Assembly: GCA_963778845.1 (NCBI GenBank)
Contig: CAVZVW010000004.1
Coordinates: 62,001 to 126,000, forward strand
DNA length: 64,000 nucleotides
Reading direction: 5' to 3'
DNA from: CAVZVW01 sp963778845
GTDB lineage: Bacteria; Actinomycetota; Actinomycetes; Actinomycetales; Kineosporiaceae
This document shows positions 15,161 to 24,690 of this stretch, piece after piece; the stretch's first letter is position 1, and every line of letters starts with the position of its first letter. The position numbers were made by a program, and so were the translations under genes. Below the pieces are notes generated by a model. The model did no database searches, was not told where the DNA came from, and was given only the letters and a program-made list of their open reading frames with translations.

Positions 15161-16159
15161 TCACGGGGGAGCCTGGAACACCAGCCATCCGCCGTGGTGG
15201 TCCTCGACGCGCCATCGCCAGCCGTTGCGGGCAGTGATCATGGCCCCGAGCGCGGCCAGGTCGTCCAACGTCACCACGCTGACATGACCGAACGCGGCGT
15301 CCGCCTCGTCCTCCAGCGGGACGGCGACCACCACCCGGTGCCGGGCGAGGCGCACCGCCTCCGCGACCACCCTCGCGCCGTGCGCGGCGTCGAGGTGCTC
15401 CAGCAGGTGCAGGGCGGTGACGGTGTCGGCGCAGCCGTCGGCGAGCGCCAACCCGGCCGCGTCCCCCGTAATGCACTCGAGGGCACCGGGTGCGTCCGTT
15501 CCGAGCAGCCGCGCCGAGACCAGGCCGAGCAACCGCACAGTGGAGGCGGACAGGTCGACGGCGCGCACGCTCACCCGGCGCCGCATCACCAGCCGCAGTG
15601 CGAAGAAGCCGAAGCAGCAGCCCAGATCCACCAGGGATGGCGCCGGGCCGGCGGAAGGCTCGGCGCCCGGTGGCGGCAGCGCCAGCCGCTCGGCGTGCGC
15701 GTACACCGGTGCGAATCCTGCCAGTGACCCGTAGGCGCGTCCGCCGCCGTCGCCACCCTGGTCCGTGGCGCCGTCGGCGATCACCGCTTCCAGCCTGTCC
15801 AGCGACCGGCGGTAGAAGCCCTCCCAGGCCGTCACGGGGTCGGGGGTGCACGACCGGACGACGCCCGTCAGCAGCCGCTCGAAGATGTCCGAGCCAGCCA
15901 CCCAGCCGGGTGTGAACAGCTCCTCGGCCAGCAGCCCGGCCAGGTCGTTGTCCACCCGATCGGGAGCGATGTCGTGCGCCAGCACCAGCCGGCCCTTCTC
16001 GCGACGGAGGGCGAAGTGTCGGGTCCGGGTGTTCCACGCCGGCACGGGGTGCCCCGCCGCCGTGCGCCGCCCGCGGATCACCACCACCGCGTCGTCCTCG
16101 TAGCGGCCCGAAGCACAGGCTGCCAACGGGTCGATCGGCCGTGGCAACGCGCTGGTCAT
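15161..16159 (-). CDS. mftM: Mycofactocin oligosaccharide methyltransferase (MftM-like)
   Basis: A 332-aa class I SAM methyltransferase. Motif I is LVDLGCCFGFFALRL near residue 185, followed by VRAVDLSAS and the post-motif ADTVTALHLLEHLDAAHGAR. The N-terminal 130 residues (IRGRRTAAGHPVPAWNTRTR, then FTPGWVAGSDIFERLLTG) resemble the N-terminal region I recall for MftM, which methylates the glucose chain of mycofactocin. It is the last gene of a minus-strand run headed by methanol dehydrogenase and overlaps the VWA gene by four bases. The methyltransferase fold is clear. The MftM assignment leans on context and remembered motifs. Confidence 0.75.
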   Translation of the reverse strand: MTSALPRPIDPLAACASGRYEDDAVVVIRGRRTAAGHPVPAWNTRTRHFALRREKGRLVLAHDIAPDRVDNDLAGLLAEELFTPGWVAGSDIFERLLTGVVRSCTPDPVTAWEGFYRRSLDRLEAVIADGATDQGGDGGGRAYGSLAGFAPVYAHAERLALPPPGAEPSAGPAPSLVDLGCCFGFFALRLVMRRRVSVRAVDLSASTVRLLGLVSARLLGTDAPGALECITGDAAGLALADGCADTVTALHLLEHLDAAHGARVVAEAVRLARHRVVVAVPLEDEADAAFGHVSVVTLDDLAALGAMITARNGWRWRVEDHHGGWLVFQAPP

Positions 16160-17688
16160 CCCGCGGCCGTGGCCATCATGCGGGAGACCCGGTCGAGGCC
16201 GGACAGGTCACGGACGACGTGCACCCGGGTGCAGTGCTCGGCGTAGGCCGGCAGGTCGCACCCGCCCAGCCCCCAGGAGTACGAGGGCTCCGGAGTGAGC
16301 CAGAACGTCTCCCGGGCCCGGCGGGTGATCTCGGCGAACGCGGGCAGGTTCGGGTCGCGGCCGTTCCCCCGCCCGTCGCCCAGGACGACGACGGTGCTGC
16401 GGCGGTGGATGGCCGAGCCGAATCCCTCCACGAATGCGCCGAAGGCCGCGCCGTAGTCGGAGTCGGTGTCGATGTCGAGCACACCACCGGCCGGCAGGCC
16501 GCCCATCACCAGCCCGAGCGCCTCGTGCATCGGGTGTTCGGCGAAGAGGTCGGTGATCTCCACGAGGTCGGCCACGAACGCGAAGCTGCGCACATGCGAG
16601 GTGAGGCTCTGCAACCCGTGCACGAGGTTCAGGGTGAACCGCGCCGTGGCCCGCACCGACAGCGAGACGTCGGCAAGCACGAGCAGGCGCGGCCGGTCAT
16701 GCGCGCGGGACACGGTGATCGGGCGGAACGGGATGCCGTCGTAGCGCATCGACGAGCGCAGCGTGCGGCCGCCGTCCACCCGGCCCGCAGCCGTCACTCT
16801 CCGGCGCGCCCGTGGAGCACCGTGCAGGCTGCGGACCAGCCGGCGCAGCGCCTCCTCCAGCTCGAGCCTGTCCTGGGCGCTCACCCGGTCGACGCCCGCA
16901 GCCCGGATCTCGCCGAGCTCGATGGCACGCCGCTCGAGGGCCATCAGCGTCTCCAGGTAGCGGCGCAGCAGCTCGGGCAGCTCGCCGAGAACGCCACCGA
17001 GGCGGCGGCGCAGCTCGTCCAGCAGCGCCTCGTCCGGGCCGTCCGCGCCGTGGTTCAGCTCGCCCGCCAACCAGTCGATCAGCGCCAGCTCCTCGGCCAC
17101 GGTGAGCTCGACGTCGACGGCGCGCCCGCTGGTGGCCGCCAGGTCGCCCGGGGCGCCCGCGCCGTGCAACCGGGTCGTGGTCAGCTGCACCCGGGCCGCG
17201 GCGGCGAGCGAGCCGGCCGGGTCCGTGGACAGCACCAGCTCGTCGGTCATCGCCGACATGTCGATCGTGTCCGCCTCCTGGTGCAGGTTGAACTGCTGCG
17301 CCATGTCCTCGGCCTTGAAGTGCTCGCGCAGGTCGGCCGGCTTGCCATGGGAGTGCCCCTGGCGGGGGGTCTGCGAGGGCTCGGGCGAGACCGTGACGTC
17401 GGCGGTCTCCGCGGTGTCGGACAGGTCGTCGTGGGCGTGACCGTGGTCCTCGGCCTGCCCGCGCGCCGCCGGTGCCAGATGGAAGAACGCCTCGAAGATC
17501 TCGTCGAACACCGCCTGGTCGCGACGGTCCTTGACCAGGCACACACTCATGCCGGCGTGCAGGGCGAGGCGGTCCGCGAGCACGCCGGGCTCGGCGGCGG
17601 CGCGCATCGCATCCACAACCTCGGAGACTGACACCCGCATCCCGGACCGGCGCAGCAGGCGGGCGAACCGGTGCAGCGCCGCCTCCAT
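16156..17688 (-). CDS. VWA-domain protein (CoxE-like), MoxR partner
   Basis: A 510-aa protein. The N-terminal 110 residues are CoxE-like (FARLLRRSGMRVSVSEVVDA, then DEIFEAFFHL). A charged His/Asp-rich linker contains EDHGHAHDDLSD. The C-terminal third is a VWA domain with the metal-dependent adhesion site DVSLS (DxSxS) near residue 338, followed by FAFVADLVEITD and the stretch VVLGDGRGNGRDP. MoxR ATPases and VWA proteins usually act as pairs that remodel or insert metals into oxidoreductases. Here it sits 3 bp downstream of the MoxR gene and upstream of mftM, in the same unit as methanol dehydrogenase, so that dehydrogenase is the obvious client. Confidence 0.85.
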   Translation of the reverse strand: MEAALHRFARLLRRSGMRVSVSEVVDAMRAAAEPGVLADRLALHAGMSVCLVKDRRDQAVFDEIFEAFFHLAPAARGQAEDHGHAHDDLSDTAETADVTVSPEPSQTPRQGHSHGKPADLREHFKAEDMAQQFNLHQEADTIDMSAMTDELVLSTDPAGSLAAAARVQLTTTRLHGAGAPGDLAATSGRAVDVELTVAEELALIDWLAGELNHGADGPDEALLDELRRRLGGVLGELPELLRRYLETLMALERRAIELGEIRAAGVDRVSAQDRLELEEALRRLVRSLHGAPRARRRVTAAGRVDGGRTLRSSMRYDGIPFRPITVSRAHDRPRLLVLADVSLSVRATARFTLNLVHGLQSLTSHVRSFAFVADLVEITDLFAEHPMHEALGLVMGGLPAGGVLDIDTDSDYGAAFGAFVEGFGSAIHRRSTVVVLGDGRGNGRDPNLPAFAEITRRARETFWLTPEPSYSWGLGGCDLPAYAEHCTRVHVVRDLSGLDRVSRMMATAAG

Positions 17689-17691
17689 GAC

Positions 17692-19050
<1,359 letters not shown>

Positions 19051-19156
19051 GGCGGGCTCCCTCTGGGGTGGCTGCCGCGGGTGGCGCGGGGCCGTGGCCG
19101 TGGCCGTTGGCCGTGGCCGAGCGCCACCCGCATCCGAGACCCCTGTCATCGGCGGT

Positions 19157-20449
19157 TCAGCCGAGCAGGTCGTCCAAGGATCCGGTCATGCAGTGCTCCA
19201 CCACAGGCCGCACCGTCTCGAACGTGCACTCCTTGGCGTTGCCGGGCGTGCAGGCGTCACCGAGCACGTGGTTGGTGATCCGGTCGACGTCCTTGTCGTC
19301 GCCGGAGATCACCTTGGCCTTCTCGTAGAACTTGGTCGGGCCGGTCCCCAGGCGGTTCTTGGAGTAGCTGCCCTGGTTGACGTCGATGAACTTCTCCGGG
19401 ATGCCGACGTCGCGCAGCAGCCGGATGGCGGCGTCCAGCGCGGCCTCGGCCGCGCGCACGTCGGTCATCCCGTGGGTGTCGATGCCCATGGCCCGGGCGA
19501 TGTCAGCGAACCGCTTGTACGCCACCGGCATGTTGAACGCCCACACCCGCGGCAGCGCGATCGCGTTGTTGAGCCCGTGGTGGGTGTCGTAGAACGCGCT
19601 GATCGCGTGCGAGATCGAGTGGATGATGCCGAGACCGCCGGAGTTGAACGCCTGCGCGGCGATGTACTGGGCGTACATCATGCCTTCGCGGCCGGGCAGG
19701 TCCTGGCCGTTCCAGACGGCCGCCCGCAGGTTCTCCGCAGTGAGCTTGATGGCATGCAGGGCGTTGCCGAGCGATGGCTGGAAGTTCAGCCGGGAGACGT
19801 ACGGCTCGCTCGCGTGCGCGAGCACGTCGAAGCCGCACTGCGCCGTGTAGTCGATCGGGCAGGGGTAGTAGAGCACCGGGTCGTCGATCGCCAGCGACGT
19901 CACCGAGGCGTCGTCGAACGCGACGTACTTGTGCGGGTTGTCGGGGTCCGTCGTCGTGTCGGTGATGACGTAGGCCCACGACGTCTCGGAGCCGGTGCCT
20001 GCCGTTGTCGAGACCGCGATGTGCGGCGGGTTGTTCGGGTTCTCGCTCTTGTTGAAGCCTTCGAACTCGTTGACGTTGCGGCCGTCGTGCGCCACCGAGA
20101 CGCGCGCGCCCTTGCAGGCGTCGTGCGAGGACCCGCCGCCGATCGAGACGAAGGAGTCGCAGGCGTTCTTCTGGTAGAGCGCGACGGCGTCCATCACGTT
20201 GTAGTCCTTGGGGTTGGACTCCACCTTGTCGTAGATGACGACGTCGATCCCGTGGTACTTGAGCGACTCGGCGATCTTGTGCACGATGTCGGTGCCGCGC
20301 AGGCCGCTGGTCATGATGAGGGACTTCCGGAAGCCGAGCTTGAGGGCCTCGGGCCCGATCAGCTCGTGTGAGCCGGGGCCGAGCAGGGCGCGCGGGAAGG
20401 GGTGGAACTCCTTGATGGGGAAGGGCTTGAGAAGTTCGTCGACCTGCAT
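19157..20449 (-). CDS. mdo: NDMA-dependent methanol dehydrogenase
   Basis: A 430-aa member of the iron-type alcohol dehydrogenase superfamily with GGAGAGGA 7 nt before the ATG. The nucleotide site reads FVSIGGGSSHDACKG; the metal site spans CGFDVLAHASEPY and HSISHAISAFYDTHHGLNN. The start MQVDELLKPFPIKEFHPFPR and the phrases VSTTAGTGSETSWAYVITD and GMMYAQYIAAQAFNSGGLG are what I recall from actinobacterial nicotinoprotein methanol dehydrogenases (MDO/MNO). These hold a non-exchangeable NADP cofactor and need an outside acceptor: NDMA in the test tube, mycofactocin in the cell. It is divergent from mftA and heads the run with MoxR, VWA and mftM. Confidence 0.93.
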   Translation of the reverse strand: MQVDELLKPFPIKEFHPFPRALLGPGSHELIGPEALKLGFRKSLIMTSGLRGTDIVHKIAESLKYHGIDVVIYDKVESNPKDYNVMDAVALYQKNACDSFVSIGGGSSHDACKGARVSVAHDGRNVNEFEGFNKSENPNNPPHIAVSTTAGTGSETSWAYVITDTTTDPDNPHKYVAFDDASVTSLAIDDPVLYYPCPIDYTAQCGFDVLAHASEPYVSRLNFQPSLGNALHAIKLTAENLRAAVWNGQDLPGREGMMYAQYIAAQAFNSGGLGIIHSISHAISAFYDTHHGLNNAIALPRVWAFNMPVAYKRFADIARAMGIDTHGMTDVRAAEAALDAAIRLLRDVGIPEKFIDVNQGSYSKNRLGTGPTKFYEKAKVISGDDKDVDRITNHVLGDACTPGNAKECTFETVRPVVEHCMTGSLDDLLG

Positions 20450-20854
20450 CGGGCATTCCTCTCCGGCGGGCGCGGCCAGACCGCATCGCCGAGCTCCGGG
20501 CGGACGATGGTCCGCGACTGGATGACGGCGCCCGGCCCGAGGTCGGCTGCGCCTGCCTGGTGGCCGTGACGCTAGGCAGCGGCGGGGGCCGGCAGAAGGG
20601 CCGAGAGCGAATCCCGTCCGACGGCCATACCCGATGGGAGCCCCTCCCTCCCCGACCGGGCAGGTCCGGCTGGTCCAGACTGCGGGGTCGGCTCCGGACC
20701 AGGTGGGCCGACGCCGGTTCGGCGATGCGTCGACCCGCCCGGCGGGTAGGGCTCGGGCCTATCCGATCGGTCGGTTCCGCCGTCCTGCGCTTCCTCTGCG
20801 GCACCGGCTGCCCGTACTCTCACCCCACCGTCACTCGACGACGAGGAGCATCCC
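20450..20854. promoter_or_regulatory. Divergent control region between mdo and mftA
   Basis: No gene fits in these 405 bp. The region must drive methanol dehydrogenase leftwards and the mycofactocin operon rightwards. Two similar boxes, TACCCGATGGG (20628-20638) and TATCCGATCGG (20761-20771), share 9 of 11 bases. A reverse-oriented relative, CCCATCGGCAA, occurs at 11835 before the iron-type dehydrogenase. They are candidate sites for the response regulator of this locus, though short GC-rich words recur by chance. Confidence 0.5.
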
Positions 20855-21010
20855 ATGGCGCAGACCGCCCCCGCCGCGACCGTCGCCGTCAACCAGGCCG
20901 CTGCCCAGGTCTCGACGAGCGATGCCCCCGTCGAGGTACAGGACGCCGTCCTGGCCGAGCAGCTGCTCGTCGAGGACGTCTCGATCGACGGGATGTGCGG
21001 CGTCTACTGA
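20855..21010 (+). CDS. mftA: Mycofactocin precursor peptide MftA
   Basis: A 51-aa peptide from the ATG at 20855, with GAGGAG 7 nt upstream. The C-terminus is SIDGMCGVY, the hallmark of MftA: MftC acts on the terminal Val-Tyr, and the tail supplies the VY dipeptide that becomes the redox cofactor. The leader is Ala/Val/Gln-rich, with VQDAVLAEQLLVEDVS before the core. The gene is short enough to be missed by automatic calling. mftB follows 27 bp later. The call is secure because tail, size and neighbours agree. Confidence 0.97.
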   Translation: MAQTAPAATVAVNQAAAQVSTSDAPVEVQDAVLAEQLLVEDVSIDGMCGVY

Positions 21011-21037
21011 CGTTCCCCCGACCGCCGACGGTGTGCG

Positions 21038-21352
21038 ATGACGGACTCGGAAGCCACTCCCGCAGGCTTCGACCTGGATGCGGCATGGCGGCTGCACCAT
21101 CTCGCCGCCGTGCGCCCGGAGCCTTTCGGAGCGCTGCTGTACCACTTCGGCACCCGAAGGTTGTGCTTCGTGAAGGACCCGGTGCTGCTCGCCGTCGTCC
21201 AGGCATCGGCCGAGCATCCCAGCGCCCGGGCCGCGTGTACAGCTTCCGGGGTCAGCGGCGCCGAGCTGAGCCGCTTCGAGGGTGCGCTGGCCGGTCTGGC
21301 CGCCTCGAACATGATCGTCCGGCGCACACCTGACGGCTGTACGCGAGACTAG
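21038..21352 (+). CDS. mftB: Mycofactocin chaperone MftB
   Basis: A 104-aa protein of the PqqD-like peptide chaperone type that binds the MftA leader and presents it to MftC. It contains WRLHHLAAVRPEPFGALLYH and RRLCFVKDPVLLAVV, matching the strand-strand-helix layout of RiPP recognition elements, then a helical end. The position between mftA and mftC is the canonical order. No strong ribosome site precedes the ATG at 21038, so it may be translated by coupling from mftA, which stops 27 bp before. Confidence 0.93.
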   Translation: MTDSEATPAGFDLDAAWRLHHLAAVRPEPFGALLYHFGTRRLCFVKDPVLLAVVQASAEHPSARAACTASGVSGAELSRFEGALAGLAASNMIVRRTPDGCTRD

Positions 21353-21361
21353 GGGGCTGAG

Positions 21362-22603
21362 ATGAGCGCCACCGCCGCCGTGTCGAGGGCAGCGCCCGGC
21401 CAGCTGGCAGACCTCTTCGAGTACGGCCTGCGCGCACCGATCTGCCTGACCTGGGAGCTCACCTACGCCTGCAACCTCGCCTGCGTGCACTGCTTGTCCA
21501 GCTCTGGACGGCGCGACCCGCGCGAGCTGAGCACGGACGAGTGCAAGGCCGTGATCGATGAGCTCGAGCGGATGCAGGTGTTCTACATCAACATCGGCGG
21601 CGGCGAACCCACCGTCCGGGCGGACTTCTGGGACCTCCTGGACTACGCGACGAAGCACCACGTCGGGGTCAAGTTCTCCACCAACGGCGTGCGGATCGAC
21701 GGCGACGCCGCCGCACGGCTCGCCGCGAGCGACTACGTGGATGTGCAGATCTCGCTCGACGGCGCGACCGCCGAGGTCAACGACGCCGTCCGCGGGCAGG
21801 GCTCGTATGCGACGGCGACCCGGGCGATGGAGCACCTGCGGGCGGCCGGGTTCGGCTCCTTCAAGCTCTCCGTGGTGGCGACCCGGCACAACCTCACCCA
21901 GCTCGACGAGCTCAAGGCGCTCGCCGACTCCTACGGTGCCCAGCTGCGCCTGACCCGGCTGCGCCCGTCCGGTCGCGGCGCCGACGTCTGGGACGAGCTG
22001 CACCCCACGGCCGGGCAGCAGCGCGAGCTCTACGACTGGCTGGTCGCCCACGGCGACGGCGTGCTCACCGGCGACTCCTTCTTCCACCTGTCGGCCTACG
22101 GCCAGTCGCTGCCGGGGCTGAACCTGTGCGGTGCCGGGCGGGTGGTCTGCCTGATCGACCCGGTCGGTGACGTGTACGCCTGCCCGTTCGCCATCCACGA
22201 CGAGTTCCTCGCGGGCAACGTCCGCCACCCGGACGGCTTCACCGGCGTCTGGCGGACCAGCGCGCTGTTCGCCTCCTTGCGCACGCCGCAGACCGGCGGC
22301 GCCTGCTCCGGCTGCGGCGCCTTCGGCACCTGCCGCGGTGGCTGCATGGCTGCGAAGTTCTTCACCGGCCTGCCGCTCGACGGCCCGGACCCCGAGTGCG
22401 TGCGCGGCTTCGGTGAGCAGGCTCTCTCGGCCCGGGACGGCGCCGACCTGCCCCGACCCTCGGTGGACCACACCCGCGCCCGGGGCTCGCGGCCGGTGCT
22501 GCTGACCCTCGGGCGGCGTCCGGACAGCGGCCTCGGACCGCGCCCGCCGGTCGGCGCCTGCGAGGAGAACCCCCTGGCCGGGTTCGTCGCAGCGACCGGC
22601 TGA
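21362..22603 (+). CDS. mftC: Mycofactocin radical SAM maturase MftC
   Basis: A 413-aa radical SAM/SPASM enzyme. The radical cluster site is C37-x3-C41-x2-C44 in YACNLACVHC, followed by the GGE motif in NIGGGEPTVR. Two auxiliary clusters are served by cysteines in LCGAGRVVCLIDPVGDVYAC and CSGCGAFGTCRGGC. MftC decarboxylates the MftA terminal tyrosine and then forms a C-C bond between valine and tyramine. The ATG follows AGGGGGCTGAG. The C-terminal extension after CVRGFGEQ (about 60 residues, Arg/Pro-rich) looks unstructured. Confidence 0.96.
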   Translation: MSATAAVSRAAPGQLADLFEYGLRAPICLTWELTYACNLACVHCLSSSGRRDPRELSTDECKAVIDELERMQVFYINIGGGEPTVRADFWDLLDYATKHHVGVKFSTNGVRIDGDAAARLAASDYVDVQISLDGATAEVNDAVRGQGSYATATRAMEHLRAAGFGSFKLSVVATRHNLTQLDELKALADSYGAQLRLTRLRPSGRGADVWDELHPTAGQQRELYDWLVAHGDGVLTGDSFFHLSAYGQSLPGLNLCGAGRVVCLIDPVGDVYACPFAIHDEFLAGNVRHPDGFTGVWRTSALFASLRTPQTGGACSGCGAFGTCRGGCMAAKFFTGLPLDGPDPECVRGFGEQALSARDGADLPRPSVDHTRARGSRPVLLTLGRRPDSGLGPRPPVGACEENPLAGFVAATG

Positions 22604-22611
22604 GCCACGAC

Positions 22612-24690
22612 ATGCCCTCGCTCACCGGCCCGGTGACGCTGGCCGGCCGCACCGCCGCCGGGCGGCTGCTGTTCGGACCGCACGAGACCAACCTCGGCGA
22701 GGAGAGGTCGGTCTCGTCCCGGCACGTGGCGTACTACGCCCGGCGGGCGGTCGGCGGCGCGGGCATCATCGTGACCGAGACGGCGTCGGTGCATCGCTCG
22801 GACTGGCCGTACGAGCGCGCCCCGCTCGCGTCGGACTGCGGCCCCGGCTGGGCGGCGGTCGTCCGGGCCTGCCGGCCGCACGGAACGCTGGTCCTGGGCG
22901 GGATCGGGCACACCGGCGGCCAGGGTTCCAGCGCGTACTCCCAGCTGCCGCTGTGGGCACCGTCACGGGTGCCCGACTCCGCCAGCCGCGAGCTGCCGAT
23001 GGCGATGGAGGACGGCGAGATCGCCGCTCTGGTGGCCGGCTTCGCGGCTGCCGCGGCTGCCGCGGCTGCCGCAGACCTCGACGGCGTGGAGGTGGACGCC
23101 GGACCGGGCGCCCTGCTCCGCCAGTTCCACTCGGGGCTGACCAACCTCCGGGAGGACGGCTACGGCACGGACCGGCTGCGGCTGACCCGGGAGGTGCTCG
23201 ACGCCGTCCGGGCCGAGCTGGGTCCGGGCCGGGTGTTGGCGCTGCGGCTCAGCGCCGACGAGCTGGCGCCCTGGGCCGGGGTCACCCCCCAGATCGCCGC
23301 CGAGCAGGTGGTCGCCCTGCGCGGTCGGCTCGACCTCCTCGTGGTCACCCGCGGCGGCCCGTTCTCCGCCAGCGCCTACCGCCCGGACGGGCACACCGCG
23401 CCGGGCTTCAACACCGACCTGGCCCGGGGGCTGCGCGAGGCGCTCGGGGGCGCCGTCCCGGTGGTCCTGCAGGGAAGCGTGGTCGACCCGACGGCGGCGC
23501 AGGCAGCCCTCGACGCTGGCGCGTGCGATCTGGTGGAGATGACCAGGGCGCTGATCGCCGACCCGGACCTGCCGGCCAAGGTCGCGGCCGGCACGCCCGA
23601 GCGGGTACGACCGTGCGTGCTGTGCAACCAGAGGTGCCGGGTCCGGGACAACCGCAACCCGATCGTCAGCTGCATCGTCGAGCCGCGCTCCGGGTACGAG
23701 TGGCAGGACGCCGACCCCGAGCCGCCGGCCGCCTCCTGGCCCGGGCCGACCGCCTCGGCCGGCGGCGCGCGGGCAGTGCTCGTGGTCGGTGCCGGACCCG
23801 GCGGGCTCGAGGCCGCGCGGGTGCTGGCCGGCCGCGGCCACCCGGTGGCCCTGCGCGAGGCGGCCCCGGCCGCGGGCGGCGCGCTGGTCCTCGCCGCCCG
23901 CCTCCCGGGCCGGTCCCGGATGGCCGACGCCGTGACCTGGTGGCTGGCCGAGTGCGACCGCTTGGGCGTCGACCTGGAACTGGGGTCGGCGGTCGGTCTC
24001 CCGGACCTCGAGGCCGCCGAAGGGGCCGGGACCGCGGTGCTGCTGGCGACGGGCGGCCGCCGCGGCCCACGGCGTTACGCGGTCGCCGATGACGCGGTGG
24101 TGCTGGACGACGCCGACCTGCTCGCCGCCGCGGCGGGCGGCGGCACGGTGGCCGATCCGCTGCCGGACGGCCCGGTGCTCGTGCTGGACGCGGTGGGCGG
24201 CCCCATCGCCCTCGGCCTGGCCGAGCTGCTCGCCGAGGCGGGACGCGCGGTCGGCGTGGTCACGGGCGACCAGGTGATCGGCACGCTGCTGGCGATGAGC
24301 GGCGACCTCGCCGACGGGAACACCCGGCTGCTCCGGGCGGGTGTCGTCCGGCACACCTCGATGCTGCTGCGGGCGGTGCACCCCGGCCACGCCGTCCTCG
24401 AGGACCGGTTCTCCGGCGAGCGCCTCGAGGTGCCGTGCGCCGCGGTCGTGCACTGCGGTCACCGGCTGCCGGAGGAGGCGCTGTACCTGGCCGGGACGGC
24501 CGGGCTCAGTGTCGGCCCGACCCGCCTCGGCGACTGCGTGGCGCCGCGAGGTGTCGCCGAGGCGGTGCTGGAGGCGCGCCGGACGGCGCTGGCGATCCAC
24601 GCCGGCGAGCAGATCGGAAGCCGACCCACGACGACCGTGGGCGCCGGCCCGGGCAGCGGGGCCGGCGCGGATGGGGAGGTGGCCCGGTGA
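22612..24690 (+). CDS. Mycofactocin-system FadH/OYE oxidoreductase 1
   Basis: A 692-aa protein with three parts typical of 2,4-dienoyl-CoA reductases. First is an FMN-type TIM barrel (about 1-330), then a 4Fe-4S site CVLCNQRC followed by a fourth Cys 11 residues on (about 335-355). The FAD/NAD domain starts at VVGAGPGGLEAARVL near 390. The barrel is degenerate compared with its neighbour: HNGGQ is changed to HTGGQ, and the FLSPATNERGDAYGGS block is replaced by FHSGLTNLREDGYGTD. The enzyme probably moves electrons from mycofactocin-linked oxidations, but the barrel may have lost classical ene-reductase chemistry. The next gene overlaps by four bases. Confidence 0.88.
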   Translation: MPSLTGPVTLAGRTAAGRLLFGPHETNLGEERSVSSRHVAYYARRAVGGAGIIVTETASVHRSDWPYERAPLASDCGPGWAAVVRACRPHGTLVLGGIGHTGGQGSSAYSQLPLWAPSRVPDSASRELPMAMEDGEIAALVAGFAAAAAAAAAADLDGVEVDAGPGALLRQFHSGLTNLREDGYGTDRLRLTREVLDAVRAELGPGRVLALRLSADELAPWAGVTPQIAAEQVVALRGRLDLLVVTRGGPFSASAYRPDGHTAPGFNTDLARGLREALGGAVPVVLQGSVVDPTAAQAALDAGACDLVEMTRALIADPDLPAKVAAGTPERVRPCVLCNQRCRVRDNRNPIVSCIVEPRSGYEWQDADPEPPAASWPGPTASAGGARAVLVVGAGPGGLEAARVLAGRGHPVALREAAPAAGGALVLAARLPGRSRMADAVTWWLAECDRLGVDLELGSAVGLPDLEAAEGAGTAVLLATGGRRGPRRYAVADDAVVLDDADLLAAAAGGGTVADPLPDGPVLVLDAVGGPIALGLAELLAEAGRAVGVVTGDQVIGTLLAMSGDLADGNTRLLRAGVVRHTSMLLRAVHPGHAVLEDRFSGERLEVPCAAVVHCGHRLPEEALYLAGTAGLSVGPTRLGDCVAPRGVAEAVLEARRTALAIHAGEQIGSRPTTTVGAGPGSGAGADGEVAR